DNA from: Anaerolineae bacterium
GTDB taxonomy: Bacteria; Chloroflexota; Anaerolineae; 4572-78; NAK82
Length of the DNA: 7,300 nucleotides
Assembly: GCA_025062175.1 (NCBI GenBank)
Contig: JANXAX010000122.1
Location: forward strand, 1-7,300
Direction of reading: 5' to 3'
The notes below the pieces were generated by a model. That model was not told the origin of the DNA. It did not search any database and saw only the letters and a list, made by a program, of their open reading frames with translations. The position numbers and the translations under genes were made by a program. This document shows, piece by piece, positions 6,102 to 7,300 of the stretch (its first letter is position 1; each line of letters begins with the position of its first letter).

Positions 6102-7247
6102 TCACGAGAGTGGAACGGGCGGGGACAGGTCGAGCGGCACGGATGCGTCCGCACGGCGGGTGCCGGCGGGTGGCAGCAGCACGACGCCAAGGGGGTTGAT
6201 GGCCAGGGTGAGCTGCTCACCCGGCTGCGCGTGGAGCGCTTCAATAGTGCCCAAATGAAAGGTGAGCGGCGGCCCTTGCTCCGGTTGCAGCTGAATGCGG
6301 TAGTGCTCGCCGCGGAACAGTCGGGAGATCACCCGACCGCTCACCAAGGTGTGTCCTTGGGGGGTGAGATGTGTCCCCTCTGCCGATGTCGTCAGCAGCG
6401 CGGCTTCGGGGCGGATGAGCACGGTCACCGCATCACCGGGGTGAAAGCCGTCGACCACAGGGTGGAAGATGCCCCATGCGCATACCACCGCACCGGTCGG
6501 CAATACTCGGCCGGGAGACAGGTTGGTCATGCCCAGGAAGCGCGCCACAAATTCGCTGGCCGGCCGGCGGTAGATCTCCTCGGGGGTGCCGATTTGCTCA
6601 ATCTGACCAAGATTCATGATGATAGCCCGGTCAGCGACGGAGAATGCCTCGAGCTGGTCGTGAGTGACGTAGAGCGTGGTCATGTGCACGCTGGTCAGGA
6701 TCTCGCGCAGCTCTAGCATGAGACGTTCTCGGGTGATGCGATCGAGTGAGCCCAGAGGCTCATCGAGCATCAGCAGGCGCGGGCGAGGGGCCAGGCTGCG
6801 CGCCAAAGCCACGCGTTGTGCCTCGCCACCCGAGAGCGCGTGCACGCTGCGGCGTTCAAAGCCACGTAACCCCACCAGCTCCAGCACTTCCCGTACCTGC
6901 TGGGCAATGCGCTCTTCTGAATCGTGCGACGTCGCGCGGTGCATCCGCAACCCAAAGGCGACGTTTTCAAACACATTGCGATGCGGGAACAAGGCGTAAT
7001 CCTGAAACATCAAACCGAAGTTGCGCAAGTGAGGGGGCACATGGCCGATGTCACGACCCTCGAACAGGACACGACCGCGATCCGGGGGCTCCAAACCGGC
7101 GATGATGCGCAATAAGGTGGTCTTGCCGCATCCTGAAGGGCCCAGCAGACATACGATTTCACCTGCGTGCACGGCGAAGCCTACCGCGCGCAAGACAGGT
7201 GTGCCGGCGAACGTCTTCCAAATATCCACCACTTCCAGGGCGGTCAT
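6102..7247 (-). CDS. ABC transporter ATP-binding protein, CysA/PotA/FbpC type with C-terminal TOBE-like domain
   Basis: This 381-residue ATPase would power an importer at the inner face of the membrane. The nucleotide-binding domain covers about 1-240: Walker A GPSGCGKT at 36-43, Q-loop Gln82, signature LSGGE at 138-142, Walker B LLMLDEP at 158-164 with Glu163, D-loop SLD at 167-169 and switch His196. Residues about 245-358 form a regulatory TOBE-like region (VLIRPEAALL at 276-285, GRVISRLFRGEHYRIQL at 304-320). A short Pro-rich tail ends the protein. This layout is shared by sulfate, molybdate, iron(III), thiamine and polyamine/sugar importers, so the substrate cannot be named. ATG at 7247 is preferred because family proteins begin just before this LEVVDIWKTF strand. 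The AGGAGG at 7262-7267 is 14 nt away, longer than usual, and the frame stays open to a TTG at 7292. Permease and binding-protein genes are expected beyond the right edge. Confidence 0.93.
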   Translation of the reverse strand: MTALEVVDIWKTFAGTPVLRAVGFAVHAGEIVCLLGPSGCGKTTLLRIIAGLEPPDRGRVLFEGRDIGHVPPHLRNFGLMFQDYALFPHRNVFENVAFGLRMHRATSHDSEERIAQQVREVLELVGLRGFERRSVHALSGGEAQRVALARSLAPRPRLLMLDEPLGSLDRITRERLMLELREILTSVHMTTLYVTHDQLEAFSVADRAIIMNLGQIEQIGTPEEIYRRPASEFVARFLGMTNLSPGRVLPTGAVVCAWGIFHPVVDGFHPGDAVTVLIRPEAALLTTSAEGTHLTPQGHTLVSGRVISRLFRGEHYRIQLQPEQGPPLTFHLGTIEALHAQPGEQLTLAINPLGVVLLPPAGTRRADASVPLDLSPPVPLS

Positions 7248-7266
7248 AAATAGGGCAGCGACCTCC

Positions 7267-7299
7267 TCACAGACGATGCACGGCATCCACAATCAACTG
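7267..7299 (-). CDS. Probable C-terminus of an upstream minus-strand gene, partial
   Basis: On the minus strand one frame entering at the right edge reads QLIVDAVHRL and stops at TGA (7269-7267), 19 nt before the ABC ATPase start. The stop overlaps the AGGAGG, a common operon junction. A gene here, perhaps the transporter's permease, is plausible, but ten codons prove nothing and its product cannot be named. Confidence 0.35.
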   Translation of the reverse strand, partial: QLIVDAVHRL

Positions 7300-7300
7300 C

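Overview
The window looks like an ordinary chromosomal stretch of a GC-rich bacterium. It holds six clear protein genes (one cut by the left edge), the probable last codons of a seventh at the right edge, and one real intergenic region. I see no rRNA, tRNA, CRISPR array, insertion sequence or phage gene. The mix (an FHA-domain membrane protein, a stand-alone HldE-like sugar kinase, a one-chain molybdenum hydroxylase, a LmbE deacetylase, a macro-domain protein and a CysA/PotA-type ABC ATPase) would fit Chloroflexota or a similar GC-rich environmental lineage. That assignment is a guess from gene style, since no phylogenetic marker is present.

Layout. Positions 1-1589 are on the minus strand: a PfkB/HldE-like kinase (513-1589) followed 68 bp downstream by a partial FHA-domain protein with a transmembrane segment (1-444). 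Positions 1590-1789 form a divergent control region. It carries candidate promoters for both directions, a perfect dyad in the kinase leader, and GATGCG direct repeats over the plus-strand promoter. Positions 1790-6090 are a tight plus-strand cluster: a 928-residue molybdenum hydroxylase of the xanthine oxidase family (1790-4576), a LmbE/PIG-L zinc deacetylase (4598-5488) and an ADP-ribose-binding macro-domain protein (5485-6090) whose start overlaps the deacetylase stop as ATGA. From 6102 to the right edge the minus strand carries an ABC transporter ATPase (6102-7247), preceded by what looks like the C-terminus of another gene (7267-7299). The two converging units are separated by only 11 bp.

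How the genes may work together. The hydroxylase joins two [2Fe-2S] clusters and the molybdopterin domain in one chain and has no FAD domain, as in the Desulfovibrio gigas aldehyde oxidoreductase. It would hydroxylate an aldehyde or N-heterocycle and pass electrons to an outside acceptor. The deacetylase and macro protein are probably translationally coupled, so they may act on related N-acetylated, O-acetylated or ADP-ribosylated small molecules. The combined pathway is inference; no substrate can be read from the sequence. The ABC ATPase belongs to a separate import system whose other parts lie outside the window. No clearly new defence or mobile system is visible. The points most worth a second look are the hydroxylase-deacetylase-macro cluster and the divergent control region.
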